Source of the DNA: Mayfieldus sp963740555
GTDB taxonomy: Bacteria > Actinomycetota > Thermoleophilia > Solirubrobacterales > 70-9
Direction of reading: 5' to 3'
Assembly (NCBI GenBank): GCA_963740555.1
Contig: CAVUES010000003.1
Span: 496,001 to 560,000 of the forward strand
DNA length: 64,000 bases
The notes below the pieces were generated by a model that did no database searches, was not told the origin of the DNA, and saw only the letters and a list, made by a program, of their open reading frames with translations. Each line of letters opens with the position of its first letter. Positions within the stretch are counted from its first letter, which is position 1. Below, piece by piece: positions 16,897 through 24,940 of this stretch. Both the position numbers and the translations under genes were made by a program.

Positions 16897-17151
16897 ATGT
16901 CCAACATGACGGTCAACCAGCGCAACGAGATGGAACGCGCGACCCTTGCAGGCTCGAGCGAAAGGATTCGGCGCGGATCTGAGCGCGGCGCGTTGATCTA
17001 CAACGTGTTCGCCCTGATCGTCGGAATTGCCCTCTGTGCCGGGGCCCTCACAGTGATCAACGGCTGGGCGCAGTGGGTCGTGTTCGGCGCGATCGTTGCG
17101 ACCGTGGTCGGCTTCATGATCGCGATCAGCCCCAACCGCAGGGGCTGGTAG
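16897..17151 (+). CDS. Small two-helix membrane protein, unknown function
   Basis: The product is 84 residues. AGGAG lies 7 nt before the ATG. A basic, polar N-terminus of about 35 residues (NQRNEMERATLAGSSERIRR) precedes two hydrophobic helices, VFALIVGIALCAGALTVI and WVVFGAIVATVVGFMIAI, ending in SPNRRGW. The topology suggests a cytoplasmic N-terminus. It resembles SPW-type two-TM repeat proteins only in general layout. It is divergent from truA and convergent with rplQ. Confidence 0.75.
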   Translation: MSNMTVNQRNEMERATLAGSSERIRRGSERGALIYNVFALIVGIALCAGALTVINGWAQWVVFGAIVATVVGFMIAISPNRRGW

Positions 17152-17200
17152 CTCTAACGCAACCCCGCCGCGGCGGACGAATCCGCGCAAGCTCGGATCA

Positions 17201-17223
17201 CCAGGGGACCTTCGGTCCCCTGG
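17201..17223. terminator. UUCG-capped hairpin between convergent genes
   Basis: A 9-bp perfect stem, CCAGGGGAC/GTCCCCTGG, is capped by C-TTCG. It sits between the small membrane gene and rplQ. No T tract follows on either strand, so it may be a bidirectional or Rho-assisted terminator of the alpha operon. Confidence 0.6.
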
Positions 17224-17264
17224 AAGCACGCGGCGGGCGGTGAGGGTAGATCGAGCCGGTACAG

Positions 17265-17618
17265 CTACACCAGCTCGAGATACACCATCTCGGTCGAGTC
17301 GGAGCGACGCGGACCGAGCTTGACGATCCGCGTGTAGCCCCCGGGGCGCTCGCCGTAGCGCGGCGCGACCTCCTCGAACAGCTTGTGGACCGTGAACTTG
17401 TCCTGACCGAGCGTCGCCAGCGCCTGGCGCCGCGCGTGAAGGTCGCCCCGCTTCGCAAGCGTGATCAGCTTCTCGACCTCCGGCTTCACGGCTTTTGCCT
17501 TCGCCTGGCTGGTCTTGATCCGCTCGTGCGTGATCAGCTGCTTGGAGAGGTTCGACAGCAGCGCCTTGCGGTGCGCCGCGTCGCGGCTCAGCTTCCCCTT
17601 CTTGCGACGGTGGCGCAT
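17265..17618 (-). CDS. rplQ: 50S ribosomal protein L17
   Basis: The product is 117 residues, starting MRHRRKKGKLSRDAAHRKAL, the family N-terminus, and ending in an IVKLGPRRSDSTEMVYLELV strand. It binds 23S rRNA near the peptide exit. It is the last gene of the rpmJ-rpsMKD-rpoA-rplQ unit, 19 nt after rpoA. No extension is present, in contrast with several other ribosomal proteins here. Confidence 0.97.
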   Translation of the reverse strand: MRHRRKKGKLSRDAAHRKALLSNLSKQLITHERIKTSQAKAKAVKPEVEKLITLAKRGDLHARRQALATLGQDKFTVHKLFEEVAPRYGERPGGYTRIVKLGPRRSDSTEMVYLELV

Positions 17619-17637
17619 GGCGGCAGCCTAGTCGAGC

Positions 17638-18612
17638 TCAGTCCGGGCGCAGCGCCAGACCGCGGGAGTCCAGGGTCTCGATCACTTCCTCGATCGACTT
17701 CTGGCCGAAGTTGGGAATCGCGTTGAGCTCCGACTCCGACTTGCGAACCAGGTCGCCGACCGTCTGCACTCCGGCGCGCTTGAGGCAGTTGTACGAGCGC
17801 ACGCCAAGTTCGAGCTCCTCGATCAGGATCTCGTCGAGGCCGTCTCCGCCGGGAGCCGCCACAACGGCGTCGGGCAGCGTGTCACCCCCGATCACGGCAG
17901 GCTCTCGCGCCGTCAGCTCCTCGACCCGATCGGCGTCAGTGAAGATCGCCAGGCTCTTGATCAGGATCTCGGAGGCCTCGCGCAGCGCCGCCGAAGGCTC
18001 GATCGAGCCGTCGGTCTCCAGCTGGAGCGTCAACTTGTCGAAGTCGGTGCGCTGCCCGACCCGTGCCGAGTCGACGTTGTAGGAGGCTCGCCGGATCGGC
18101 GAGAAGATCGAGTCGATCGGAACCACCCCGATCGGCGCTTCCTCGGTCTTGTTGTCCTCGGCGGCCGAGTATCCGCGGCCGCGCCCGATTGTCAGATACA
18201 TCTCCAGCTTGGTCTTCTTCTCCAGCGTCGCGATCGGGGCGTTGGGGTTGAGGATCTCGACTCCGGAGGGGAGGTCGATGTCCTTGGCCTTGACTTCACC
18301 TGGGCCGGTGGCCACGAGCGGCGCCTCGACCTCATCGGCATCGGTGTGCATCCGCACGACGATGTCCTTGAGGTTGAGGACTATGTCGGTTACGTCCTCC
18401 TTCACGCCCGGGACGGTGGAGAACTCATGCGCGACGCCCTCGACCCGCGCGCTGGTGATCGCGGCTCCGCCCAGAGACGACAGGAGCACGCGGCGCAGGC
18501 TGTTGCCGAACGTGTATCCGAACCCCTTGTCAAGGGGTTCCACCGTGAAGGTGCCACGGTTGTCGTCAACCTTCTCTGCGCTGATTCTCGGTACCTGGAA
18601 TTCAGTGGTCAT
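17638..18612 (-). CDS. rpoA: RNA polymerase alpha subunit
   Basis: The product is 324 residues. The N-terminal dimerisation domain has EPLDKGFGYTFGNSLRRVLL, VEGVAHEFSTVPGVKEDVTDI and NYNVDSARVGQRTDFDKLTL-type motifs. A flexible linker follows. The C-terminal helix-hairpin-helix domain from about 255 contains LGVRSYNCLKRAGVQTVGDL and AIPNFGQKSIEEVIETL, which contacts UP elements and activators. It assembles with the RpoB and RpoC encoded at 47-55 kb. It lies 38 nt downstream of rpsD. Confidence 0.97.
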   Translation of the reverse strand: MTTEFQVPRISAEKVDDNRGTFTVEPLDKGFGYTFGNSLRRVLLSSLGGAAITSARVEGVAHEFSTVPGVKEDVTDIVLNLKDIVVRMHTDADEVEAPLVATGPGEVKAKDIDLPSGVEILNPNAPIATLEKKTKLEMYLTIGRGRGYSAAEDNKTEEAPIGVVPIDSIFSPIRRASYNVDSARVGQRTDFDKLTLQLETDGSIEPSAALREASEILIKSLAIFTDADRVEELTAREPAVIGGDTLPDAVVAAPGGDGLDEILIEELELGVRSYNCLKRAGVQTVGDLVRKSESELNAIPNFGQKSIEEVIETLDSRGLALRPD

Positions 18613-18650
18613 GCGTTCCTCGGCTAGTGGATTTACTTCCGCCGCGCGGT

Positions 18651-19271
18651 CTACTTGGAGTACAGCTCTACGATGAGCTGCTCCTGAACCGGCGCGGAAA
18701 TCTCGGAGCGCTCCGGGACACGGAGCACCTTGGCGGTAAGTGAGTCGTGGTCGGCCTGCAGCCAGGCCGGCACGGTGGCGGTCAGCTCGGTGGCGGCGCG
18801 CACCGTGTCGGTAGCCGCGGAGTCGGTCTTGATCGTGATCACGTCATCGGCCCTCACCTGGTAGGAGGGAATGTCCACCCTGCGGCCGTTGACCATCCAG
18901 TGGCCGTGGCGGACGAGCTGGCGCGACTGGCGCCGTGAGGCGGCAAAGCCCAGCCTCACCAAGACGTTGTCGAGTCGGGACTCGAGCAACCGCAGCAGGT
19001 TCTCGCCCGTCACGCCGGGCTGCCGCGAGGCCTTCGCGTAATAGGAGCGGAACTGCTTCTCGAGCACGCCGTAGTAGCGGCGGGTCTTCTGCTTCTCGCG
19101 CAGCTGTACCCGGTACTCGGACTGGCGCATCCGCCCGCGCCCGTGCTCTCCAGGCGGGTAGGAGCGGCGCTCGACGCCGCACTTGTCGGTGAAACAGCGC
19201 TGCCCCTTGAGGAAGAGCTTCTGGCCCTCGCGGCGACATTGCTTGCATTGTGGGGAGGTATCTCGGGCCAT
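18651..19271 (-). CDS. rpsD: 30S ribosomal protein S4, zinc-binding (C+) form
   Basis: The product is 206 residues from the ATG that overlaps the rpsK stop (TGATG). Four cysteines at 9, 12, 26 and 31 (CKQC, then CFTDKC) form the zinc-ribbon N-terminus of the C+ type. The S4 RNA-binding domain follows (SRLDNVLVRLGFAASRRQSR, GHWMVNGRRVDIPSYQV). S4 is a primary 16S assembly protein and often represses its own operon. An open upstream extension of ten residues overlaps rpsK and is not used. Confidence 0.97.
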   Translation of the reverse strand: MARDTSPQCKQCRREGQKLFLKGQRCFTDKCGVERRSYPPGEHGRGRMRQSEYRVQLREKQKTRRYYGVLEKQFRSYYAKASRQPGVTGENLLRLLESRLDNVLVRLGFAASRRQSRQLVRHGHWMVNGRRVDIPSYQVRADDVITIKTDSAATDTVRAATELTATVPAWLQADHDSLTAKVLRVPERSEISAPVQEQLIVELYSK

Positions 19272-19669
19272 CAGACGCGCCTCCGCTTGCGGGGACGGCA
19301 ACCGTTGTGCGCCTGTGGGGTCACGTCCTTGACCGTCGTCACCTCGAGGCCGGCCGCCTGCAGGGAGCGGATCGCGGTCTCGCGTCCCGAGCCGGCGCCC
19401 TTTGCGAACACCTCGACCCGCTGCAGCCCGTGCTCCATGCCCTTCTTGGCCGCCGAATCGGCGGTCACCTGGGCGGCGAACGGCGTGCTCTTGCGCGAGC
19501 CCTTGAAGCCGGCGCTGCCCGCCGACTCCCAGGCGATCACGGCACCCTCGGTGTCGGTAAGGGTGACGATCGTGTTGTTGAAGGAAGTCTTGATGTGCGC
19601 CTGCCCGTAGGCGATGTTCTTCTTCACCCGGCGTCGCGAGCGCCCCTTCTGTCCCTTTGGTTGCGCCAT
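19271..19669 (-). CDS. rpsK: 30S ribosomal protein S11
   Basis: The product is 132 residues, with a basic N-terminus, then AHIKTSFNNTIVTLTDTEGAVIAW and the C-terminal GCRPRKRRRV typical of S11. It forms part of the 30S platform near the Shine-Dalgarno helix. The stop overlaps the rpsD start by one base, and rpsM ends 10 nt upstream. Confidence 0.97.
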   Translation of the reverse strand: MAQPKGQKGRSRRRVKKNIAYGQAHIKTSFNNTIVTLTDTEGAVIAWESAGSAGFKGSRKSTPFAAQVTADSAAKKGMEHGLQRVEVFAKGAGSGRETAIRSLQAAGLEVTTVKDVTPQAHNGCRPRKRRRV

Positions 19670-19679
19670 TGACCCTCCC

Positions 19680-20063
19680 CTACTTCGGCCCCGGCGCTCT
19701 GCGCTTCGCCGCGATGCTCATCCGTCGCGGTCCCTTACGGCCGCGCGCGTTGGTCTTCGTACGTTGACCGCGCACTGGGAGGCCACGCCGGTGGCGGACC
19801 CCGCGGTAGGCGCCGATCTCGGTCAAGCGCTTGACGTTCTGGGACCGTTCGCGTCGAAGGTCACCTTCGACGTTCAGCGATTCGACCGCCTCGCGCAGCT
19901 TCACGACCTCGTCCTCGGTCAGGTCCTTGACCTTGGTATCGCGATCGACACCCGCCTCGGCGAGGATCTTGCGGGCCGTCGAGGGGCCGATGCCGTAGAC
20001 GTAGGTGAGGCCGACCTCGACCCGCTTGTCAGTTGGAATGTTTACGCCTGCGATTCGCGCCAA
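19680..20063 (-). CDS. rpsM: 30S ribosomal protein S13
   Basis: The product is 127 residues, initiated by TTG (ARIAGVNIPTDKRVEVGLTY). Helix-two-turn-helix and basic C-terminal tail motifs are present (GVRHRRGLPVRGQRTKTNAR). It contacts the A- and P-site tRNAs and bridges to L5. The TTG is fixed by the rpmJ stop only 4 nt upstream and by the conserved ARIAGV N-terminus. Confidence 0.97.
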   Translation of the reverse strand: MARIAGVNIPTDKRVEVGLTYVYGIGPSTARKILAEAGVDRDTKVKDLTEDEVVKLREAVESLNVEGDLRRERSQNVKRLTEIGAYRGVRHRRGLPVRGQRTKTNARGRKGPRRMSIAAKRRAPGPK

Positions 20064-20067
20064 GAAA

Positions 20068-20181
20068 CTAGCCCTGCCGCTGCTTGTGACGGGGGTTGGG
20101 ACAGATCACGAGAACCGATCCGCCACGGCGGACCACCTTGCATTTCTCGCACATCGGTTTTACGGACGCTCGTACCTTCAT
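20068..20181 (-). CDS. rpmJ: 50S ribosomal protein L36
   Basis: The product has 37 residues: MKVRASVKPMCEKCKVVRRG and a second half with CPNPRHKQRQG. The C-x2-C ... C-x4-H zinc ligands (Cys11, Cys14, Cys27, His32) are all present. GAGGG precedes the ATG by 2 nt, which is unusually close. infA normally sits just upstream in this operon but is absent; instead there is an intrinsic terminator and a pseudogene, so this gene probably starts a new transcript. Confidence 0.95.
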   Translation of the reverse strand: MKVRASVKPMCEKCKVVRRGGSVLVICPNPRHKQRQG

Positions 20182-20241
20182 CGCCCTCGAATTCGTATCG
20201 AAAAAGGAGGCCCGCCGCCCCAGGAGTCGGACTGCGGGCAC

Positions 20242-20262
20242 GAAAAACCGGCCTCAAGGCCG
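20242..20262 (-). terminator. Intrinsic terminator upstream of rpmJ
   Basis: On the minus strand the stem CGGCC-TTGA-GGCCG is followed by G and TTTTT. It lies 60 nt upstream of the rpmJ ATG and downstream of the penicillin-acylase relic. It would separate the spc-type transcript (secY-adk-map) from the rpmJ-rpsM unit. Confidence 0.7.
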
Positions 20263-20280
20263 ACGAAGAAGGATAGCAAG

Positions 20281-20306
20281 GAGCGTCGCCTGGCCAGGCG
20301 ACGCTC
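20281..20306. terminator. Perfect 26-bp palindrome after the acylase relic
   Basis: GAGCGTCGCCTGG is followed directly by its reverse complement, 10 nt after the relic's stop codon. As RNA it forms a stem of about 10-11 bp. No T tract follows immediately, but the T-tailed terminator at 20242-20262 lies just downstream. It may be the original 3' end of the decayed gene. Confidence 0.55.
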
Positions 20307-20315
20307 AGGAGGCGA

Positions 20316-20790
20316 CTAGCGCGGAGCCGTCGTTGGGATCGAAACCGTCTGCTGGAAGGTGGGGCGGTTCTGGAACGGGAATGCCAGCGTGGCTGGGAAT
20401 GCGGTTCCCTCGATCGGCCGGTTCTGCTGGAAGCAGCTTGGCTGGGGGTCGTTCGAGACATAGCCCCACCAGCCGCCGAAGAAGTCGGGCGCATGCAGAA
20501 GTCGGGCGCATGCGGCGAGACGCCCGGCCCGGCGTCCGCACCCAACGGCAGCAACAACTGCAGCTGGTCGAAGGCCTTCGTCCCCAATGCCGGCTTGAAC
20601 TCCGCCGCGACCAGCTTCGGCCACCGGGCGTCCATCAGCTCGATCGCGGGCGTCATCTCGTCGGAGCCGTTCTTGTCCAAGTCGCGGCGGAAGGCACCAA
20701 CCTTGTGCCAGGCACGAAGTTCGGCCAGGGCGCTCTGCAGTTGTGGCTCGGAGGGCTTGCCGATCGCCCGCAGAGACGGCCTAGTCGGGC
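20316..20790 (-). pseudogene. Penicillin-acylase family C-terminal fragment, frameshifted
   Basis: Two minus-strand frames join into one coherent protein end. It contains LRAWHKVGAFRRDLDKNG, then AIELMDARWPKLVAAEFKPA, then (after a frame change at 20480-20513) FFGGWWGYVSNDPQPS and a C-terminus QQTVSIPTTAPR. The RRD-DxNG-x-AxxxMDAxWPxLV pattern matches the C-terminal part of Ntn-hydrolase penicillin/acyl-homoserine-lactone acylases as I know the family. Only about 150 of the usual 700-800 residues remain, with no N-terminal nucleophile Ser. The frame break is a 17-bp tandem duplication; removing one copy restores the reading frame. It lies between map and rpmJ, where infA is expected. Confidence 0.7.
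20480..20513. repeat. 17-bp perfect tandem duplication
   Basis: AGAAGTCGGGCGCATGC occurs twice head to tail. Seventeen is not a multiple of three, and the duplication moves the acylase relic from one frame to the next exactly here. Confidence 0.95.
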
Positions 20791-20791
20791 C

Positions 20792-21559
20792 TCACGCCTC
20801 CTCGTGCCAGGGTGTCAGCACCCGCGGCCCGTCGGCTGTCACCGCGACCGTGAACTCGAAATGAGCGGCGAGCGAGCCGTCCTGTGAGTAGACCGCCCAT
20901 CCGTCGTCGCCCATACGCACCAGCGGGCTACCCGCGTTGACCATCGGCTCGATCGCGAGCACCATGCCCTCCTCGAGCTCCGGCCCGCGCCCCGGCTCGC
21001 CGTAGTTGGGGACCTGGGGCTCCTCGTGCATGTCGCGGCCGATCCCGTGTCCGACCAGGCTGCGGATGATCGAGAAGCCATCGAGCTCCACGCGGCGCTG
21101 TACTGCCGCCGAGACGTCGCCGAGATGGTTGCCGGGCCGAACCTGCGCGGAGCCCTCGAGCAGCGCCTCGCGGGTGGTGTCGAGCAGCTTCCGCGCCTCG
21201 GGGCTGACGGGCCCGATCGGGACCGTGATCGCGGCGTCGGCCACCCATCCATCCCGGACGACTCCGACGTCCACCGAAAGCACGTCGCCGCGTTTCAGCT
21301 CGTAGGTGCCCGGGATGCCGTGCACGACCATCGAATTCGGAGAGGTGCAGATCGAGCCCGGAAAGCCGCGGTAGCCCTTGAAGGCCGGCTCGGCGCCCTG
21401 GGAGCGGATGAACTTCTCGGCCGCGCTGTCGAGCTCCTCGGTCGTCACCCCCGCCCGCGCGCTCGATTTCAGCAGCCGCAGGCAGCGCACGAGCAGATCG
21501 CCGGCAGCCGACATCTTCTCGACCTGCTCGGGCGTCTTGCGAATGATCATCCGGTACAT
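20792..21559 (-). CDS. map: Methionine aminopeptidase, type I
   Basis: From MYRMIIRKTPEQ the product is 255 residues. Metal ligands are visible: Asp in LSVDVGV and ADAAI, His in GHGIGRDMHEEP, Glu in AIEPMV and Glu in HFEFTVAV; the substrate-site His is in MVVHGIP. It removes N-terminal Met co-translationally. It lies 13 nt after adk in the secY-adk-map order. The frame is open upstream to 21661, but that part overlaps adk; MIIRK three codons on is an alternative start. Confidence 0.96.
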   Translation of the reverse strand: MYRMIIRKTPEQVEKMSAAGDLLVRCLRLLKSSARAGVTTEELDSAAEKFIRSQGAEPAFKGYRGFPGSICTSPNSMVVHGIPGTYELKRGDVLSVDVGVVRDGWVADAAITVPIGPVSPEARKLLDTTREALLEGSAQVRPGNHLGDVSAAVQRRVELDGFSIIRSLVGHGIGRDMHEEPQVPNYGEPGRGPELEEGMVLAIEPMVNAGSPLVRMGDDGWAVYSQDGSLAAHFEFTVAVTADGPRVLTPWHEEA

Positions 21560-21572
21560 GGCGGCGAAAGCA

Positions 21573-22256
21573 TCAGAGAGCGGTGTCCTCTTCCATTTTG
21601 AGGGTCGCGAGCAGGGCTCGTATCCGGTCGCCGACCTCATCGGGCGAGTGCGAGCCATCAATACGGCGCAGCAACCCCTTCTTGTCGTAGTGGTCGACTA
21701 GCGGCTCGGTCTTCTCGTGGTACTGCTCGAGCCGGTGGCGGATCACCTCGGGCTTGTCGTCGTCGCGGACCAGCAGCCGGCTGCCGTCGATGTCGCACGT
21801 GTCTGGCTTCTTAGGGGGATCGAACTCGACGTGAAAGATGTGGCTGCCGTTCTTCGCGCAAATGCGCCGCCCGCCCAACCGCCGGATGACCTCCTCATCG
21901 TCAACCTCGATCAGCAGCGCCGCGGTCAGCGCCCGCTGGAGCTTCTGAAGCTCGGCCTCGAGCGCCTCGGCCTGCGGCAGCGTGCGCGGAAAGCCGTCGA
22001 GGATAAAGCCATCGGCCGCCTCGGGGTCCTGGAGGCGCTCGATGATCACCCCGATGATCACCTCGTCGGGGACCAGGTCGCCGCGATCCATGTACTCCTT
22101 CGCCGTCTTGCCCAGCTCGGTCTCGTCGCGAACCGCCGCGCGCAGGATGTCGCCCGTCGCAAAGTAGGGCAGCCGGAAGTCCTCCTGCAGCCGCTCGCCT
22201 TGGGTTCCCTTGCCGGACCCTGGCGGGCCTAGGAGGACGAGATTGAGCTCAGACAC
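21573..22256 (-). CDS. adk: Adenylate kinase, long form with a modified zinc LID
   Basis: The product is 227 residues from a GTG. It has P-loop GPPGSGKGTQ (about 10-19), the AMP-binding segment and DGFPRTLPQAEAL. The LID from about residue 125 reads RRICAKNGSHIFHVEFDPPK, then DTCDIDGS. The usual C-x2-C/C-x2-C zinc set is reduced to one Cys in each half plus His/Asp candidates, so a C/H/C/D site is likely. It interconverts ATP, ADP and AMP. It is placed 22 nt after secY in the spc operon. Confidence 0.96.
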   Translation of the reverse strand: MSELNLVLLGPPGSGKGTQGERLQEDFRLPYFATGDILRAAVRDETELGKTAKEYMDRGDLVPDEVIIGVIIERLQDPEAADGFILDGFPRTLPQAEALEAELQKLQRALTAALLIEVDDEEVIRRLGGRRICAKNGSHIFHVEFDPPKKPDTCDIDGSRLLVRDDDKPEVIRHRLEQYHEKTEPLVDHYDKKGLLRRIDGSHSPDEVGDRIRALLATLKMEEDTAL

Positions 22257-22277
22257 AGCGCCCAGCCTACCGGCGCG

Positions 22278-23552
22278 TTACTTCAAGAAGCCTTCGTAAT
22301 TCCGCATCATCAGCTGGGCCTCGAGCTGCTTGACGGTGTCGAGCGCAACGCCGATCACGATCAGGATCGATGTACCTCCGAAAAAGAAGTTCGCCGACGT
22401 CTGGCTGATCAAGATGGTCGGCAGAGCGGCGACCGCGGCCAGGTAGAGCGCCCCCGGGAAGGTGAGGCGGGAAAGGATGCGGTCGAGGTACTCGGCGGTC
22501 GGCCGACCCGGTCTCACCCCGGGTATGAACCCGCCGTATTTCTTCAGGTTGTCCGCCTGGTCGACCGGGTTGAAGGTAACCGCGGTGTAGAAGTAGGTGA
22601 AGACGATGATGAACAGCGACTCGCCGGCCACGTAAGCCCAGCCGTTGGGGCTGAAGAAGTGGGCGAAGTCCAGTGCCGCGGGCGTGTTCAGCAGCTGCCC
22701 GATCGTCGGGGGGAAGGCCATGATCGAGGCGGCGAAGATCACCGGGATGACACCGGCCATGTTGACCCGCAGCGGCAGGTACGTCGACCCACCGGAAGTC
22801 ATCCGTCGCCCGACGACGCGTTTGGCGTACTGGACCGGGATCCGTCGCTGGCCCTCCTGGACGAAGACGATCGCGACGATCACCGCCAGCGCGATGAACG
22901 GCATCATCACCACGAACACCTGATCGGGGTTGTGCCACCACTTGTCGATCCCGCTCGGTATTCGTGAGGCGATCGAGGCGAAGATCATCAGCGAGATCCC
23001 GTTGCCGACGCCGCGTTGGGTGATCAGCTCCCCAAGCCACATCAGCAGGGTCGTTCCCGCGGTCAGCGAGATCACGATCAAAAAGACCTTGGTGAATGTG
23101 CGCTCGCCGATCGGGCTCGTGCCGCCGCTGAGGAACGAGTTGGAGCTGAACAGGAACACGTAGCCGAGCGACTGCGCGAAAGCCAGGGCCACGGTCAGGT
23201 AGCGCGTGTACTGGGTGATCTTCTGCTGGCCGACCTCGCCTTCCTTCTGCAGCTTCTCCAGCGACGGGAGGACGACCGTCATCAGCTGCAGGATGATCGA
23301 GGCCGTGATGTAGGGCATGATCCCGAGCGCGAACAGCGACAGGCGCGACAGGCTTCCGCCCGAGAACAGGTTTAGGAAGCCGAGGATGTTCGAGCCGGAG
23401 AAGTTCTGGGAGGCGTTGTGGACGACGCTCACGTCGATGCCCGGCGCCGGGATGTATGCGCCGAGCCGATAGAGCGCCAGCATCGCCGCGGTAAAGGCGA
23501 TCTTGCGGCGGATCTCCGGGACCGTGAATGCGTTGGCGATCGTCTGGAGCAT
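22278..23552 (-). CDS. secY: Preprotein translocase channel subunit SecY
   Basis: The product is 424 residues with ten hydrophobic segments. The lateral-gate and plug region APGIDVSVVHNASQNFSG, the SALGIMPYITASIILQLM motif and the C-terminal VALDTVKQLEAQLMMRNYEGF are typical. It forms the SecYEG channel with the SecE encoded at 58638. The start overlaps the rplO stop by one base. Confidence 0.97.
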   Translation of the reverse strand: MLQTIANAFTVPEIRRKIAFTAAMLALYRLGAYIPAPGIDVSVVHNASQNFSGSNILGFLNLFSGGSLSRLSLFALGIMPYITASIILQLMTVVLPSLEKLQKEGEVGQQKITQYTRYLTVALAFAQSLGYVFLFSSNSFLSGGTSPIGERTFTKVFLIVISLTAGTTLLMWLGELITQRGVGNGISLMIFASIASRIPSGIDKWWHNPDQVFVVMMPFIALAVIVAIVFVQEGQRRIPVQYAKRVVGRRMTSGGSTYLPLRVNMAGVIPVIFAASIMAFPPTIGQLLNTPAALDFAHFFSPNGWAYVAGESLFIIVFTYFYTAVTFNPVDQADNLKKYGGFIPGVRPGRPTAEYLDRILSRLTFPGALYLAAVAALPTILISQTSANFFFGGTSILIVIGVALDTVKQLEAQLMMRNYEGFLK

Positions 23553-24046
23553 CAGCCCTCCAAAGTCTCGCAGGTGCCGCCGGCGGCCTCGATCTTCTGC
23601 TTCGCCGCGGCGCTGAAGGCGTGGGCCCGCACGGTCAGCTTCTTCGAGACGTCGCCGCGAGCGAGGATCTTCACCGGGTCCGAGCGCTTCGCGAGGCCGG
23701 CCTCGCGAAGGGTCTCGGGGGTGACCTCGGCCCCCGCCGCAAACCGGGCCTCGAGGTCGGAGAGGTTGACCGGCTGGGTGCGGGTGCGGAAGCGCTCGAA
23801 CGGCATCGACATCTTGCGATGCGGGCCGCGCAGCTTGCGCATCCGCATGTGGATCGGGTTCTGGCCGCCCTCGTAGGCGACCTTGCGCTTGCTTCCGGAG
23901 CGGGCGCCGGCCCCCTTGTGGCCGCGTCCCGACGTCTTGCCCAGCCCCGAGCCCACGCCGCGTCCGAGCCTCTTGCGGGGCCTACGGGAGCCTGGCTTCG
24001 GCTTCAGGTTGTGGAGACCGATCTCGTCCTTGCGATCCGCCATCAC
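23552..24046 (-). CDS. rplO: 50S ribosomal protein L15
   Basis: The product is 164 residues. The N-terminal GSRRPRKRLGRGVGSGLGKT glycine/arginine loop, the KTSGRGHKGAGARSG motif and the C-terminal AFSAAAKQKIEAAGG are typical. It overlaps rpmD by 4 nt (ATGA) and secY by one. The length is slightly above the family average because of the N-terminal leader. Confidence 0.97.
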   Translation of the reverse strand: MMADRKDEIGLHNLKPKPGSRRPRKRLGRGVGSGLGKTSGRGHKGAGARSGSKRKVAYEGGQNPIHMRMRKLRGPHRKMSMPFERFRTRTQPVNLSDLEARFAAGAEVTPETLREAGLAKRSDPVKILARGDVSKKLTVRAHAFSAAAKQKIEAAGGTCETLEG

Positions 24047-24225
24047 TCACCACCGTCGACGCTGACCAGGTGTTCGACCACGCGCAGCTGGCCGCGCAGT
24101 TGCGGGCTGTCCGCGCGTTCGGCCTTTGCCCCCGGCTTTCCCAGGCCGAGCGCCCTCAGGGTCGCGCGCTGGTTCGGCTTGATCCCGTTGGCGGAGCGGG
24201 TCTGGCGGATCTTCACGTTCGCCAT
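24043..24225 (-). CDS. rpmD: 50S ribosomal protein L30
   Basis: The product is 60 residues: MANVKIRQTRSANGIKPNQR followed by ATLRALGLGKPG and VVEHLVSVDGGE. The KIxQxRSxIG-type start and LGLGKxG motif identify L30. Its start overlaps the rpsE stop by one base. Confidence 0.95.
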   Translation of the reverse strand: MANVKIRQTRSANGIKPNQRATLRALGLGKPGAKAERADSPQLRGQLRVVEHLVSVDGGE

Positions 24226-24917
24226 CAGGTTTCAGCGCTGCCTTCGCCGGGGGCCTCGGGGGTGGCCGGCTCCTCCGACGCCGGCTCCGAGGGGGCGGGC
24301 TCGGCTGTGGCGTCGGTCTCCATCGCGACGCCCACCGGCTCCGCCGGCGCCTCGTCACCGGCGCCCGCGGCCTTGCCCTCTTGCTCCAGGTCGAGGCCGA
24401 GCACCTGCCTGACGGTCAGGCCGCGCAGCTCCGCGACCTGCTCAGGCCTGCGCAGGCGCATCAGGCCGTCCATCGTCGCCTTCACGAGGTTGATCGGGTT
24501 CTGGGTCCCGATGCTCTTCGTGAGCACGTCGCGCACGCCGCTCAGCTCGAGCACCGCGCGCACGCCGCCGCCCGCGATCACGCCCGTACCGGGGCTGGCC
24601 GGGCGCAGCACGACGTGACCGGCGCCGTAGCGGCCGATGATCTTGTGGGTGATCGTGTTGCCGTACTTGGGGACCCGGATCAAGCTCTTGCGGGCGTTCT
24701 CGACGCCCTTCTGGATCGCCAGCGGGACCTCGCGGGCCTTGCCGTAGCCGATCCCGACCACCGACTCCTCGTCGCCGACCGCGACCAGCGCGGTGAAGGA
24801 GAACCGGCGGCCTCCCTTGACGACCTTTGCGACGCGATTGATCTCGATCACGCGCTCCTGCAGGTCGAGTCCCCGCGGGCTCACGGTCTCGACGTCTGTG
24901 GTGTTGGATCCCTTCAT
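24225..24917 (-). CDS. rpsE: 30S ribosomal protein S5 with acidic C-terminal tail
   Basis: The product is 230 residues. The S5 core occupies about residues 18-175: VIEINRVAKVVKGGRRFSFT, the GVGYGKAREVP-type loop (here GIGYGKAREVP), and VRAVLELSGVRDVLTKSIG. The last 50 residues are an added Glu/Ala/Pro tail (EPAPSEPASEEPATPEAPGE). The core contributes to decoding accuracy and mRNA entry. The tail has no assigned function and belongs to a wider pattern of charged extensions in this window. Confidence 0.97.
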   Translation of the reverse strand: MKGSNTTDVETVSPRGLDLQERVIEINRVAKVVKGGRRFSFTALVAVGDEESVVGIGYGKAREVPLAIQKGVENARKSLIRVPKYGNTITHKIIGRYGAGHVVLRPASPGTGVIAGGGVRAVLELSGVRDVLTKSIGTQNPINLVKATMDGLMRLRRPEQVAELRGLTVRQVLGLDLEQEGKAAGAGDEAPAEPVGVAMETDATAEPAPSEPASEEPATPEAPGEGSAET

Positions 24918-24940
24918 CGGAAGCGGGTCACCGTAGCGAA

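Noticed and set aside
20182..20241. A promoter for rpmJ
   Set aside because: One is expected after the terminator, but no convincing -35/-10 pair was found by eye, so none is annotated.
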